From: Leptospiraceae bacterium UBA2033
GTDB taxonomy: Bacteria > Spirochaetota > Leptospiria > Leptospirales > Leptospiraceae
Direction: 5' to 3'
DNA length: 29,599 nt
Assembly (NCBI GenBank): GCA_002333425.1
Contig: DDBL01000240.1
Coordinates: 1,529 to 31,127, forward strand
In this document: piece after piece, positions 29,536-29,599 of the stretch
Position numbering within the stretch: the stretch's first letter is position 1
Layout: every line of letters begins with the position of its first letter
Translations under genes and position numbers: made by a program
The notes under the pieces: generated by a model
Database searches by the model: none
What the model was told of the DNA's origin: nothing
Seen by the model: the letters and a program-made list of their open reading frames with translations, nothing else

Positions 29536-29599
29536 TAACAATCATTATACTTTATTATTCCAAGTATTCTAGATGAGTTCCAGAATATCTTAGAAAAAA

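Overview
The window is a gene-dense, AT-rich stretch of a bacterial chromosome. It most likely comes from a spirochaete of the Leptospiraceae (Leptospira or a close relative). This rests on family recall rather than a search: an MBOAT acyltransferase paired with a DUF1574-type SGNH protein, an HslV with an N-terminal extension, a DUF4254-like protein next to a GT9 glycosyltransferase, and diderm envelope genes (MlaD/MCE, OmpA-type lipoprotein, small beta-barrel). No rRNA, tRNA, CRISPR array, prophage or complete insertion sequence was seen.

Layout. 1-3001: surface polysaccharide O-acylation pair (MBOAT cut by the window edge, then a DUF1574/SGNH protein) and two small unknown genes. 3172-5033: a large GT-C/YfhO-like membrane protein broken by a one-base change in a homopolymer. 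5071-6217: XRE regulator, a truncated second XRE gene, a ParE/RelE-type toxin-antitoxin pair and a second decayed XRE remnant. 6242-10133 (minus): secreted/membrane protein with a Gly-rich tail, OmpA-type lipoprotein, outer-membrane barrel and a WecA/MraY-like sugar-phosphate transferase. 10325-15048: acyl-CoA dehydrogenase and FadH-like 2,4-dienoyl-CoA reductase facing a TetR regulator across two identical operator palindromes. 15043-17399 (minus): NERD-nuclease/helicase and a hemolysin-III (PAQR) protein. 17629-20131: a protein with a C-terminal UVR-like motif, then an ankyrin/membrane fusion followed by a second TetR regulator, preceded by two TGAAC-type operators around a promoter. 20128-25544: chemotaxis receptor, hslV-hslU, DUF1858-rhodanese, MlaD/MCE protein. 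25668-29502: unknown gene, gamma-carbonic anhydrase, a signal-peptidase-I homologue lacking both catalytic residues, a DUF4254-like protein and a GT9 heptosyltransferase.

How the genes work together. Two local regulatory circuits can be read from sequence: TetR with fatty-acid beta-oxidation enzymes, and TetR with an ankyrin membrane protein. Each has a pair of near-identical dyads at the expected promoter. The rest is mainly envelope biogenesis and protein quality control.

The most unusual large-scale signal is the number of short intergenic inverted repeats from at least seven unrelated sequence families: CACAGAG, CACCGAT/CACGGAT, CTGTCTGAACT, CCCGAAAT, GTAGAGACAGG, a GC-rich palindrome and AGGGACnGTG. 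Several lie at gene 3' ends, supply stop codons, or are joined to truncated genes. I found no clear new multi-gene defence or biosynthetic system. The best candidates for undescribed biology are the inactive SPase-I homologue, the TetR-controlled ankyrin/membrane fusion, the XRE/TA scar region and the repeat families.
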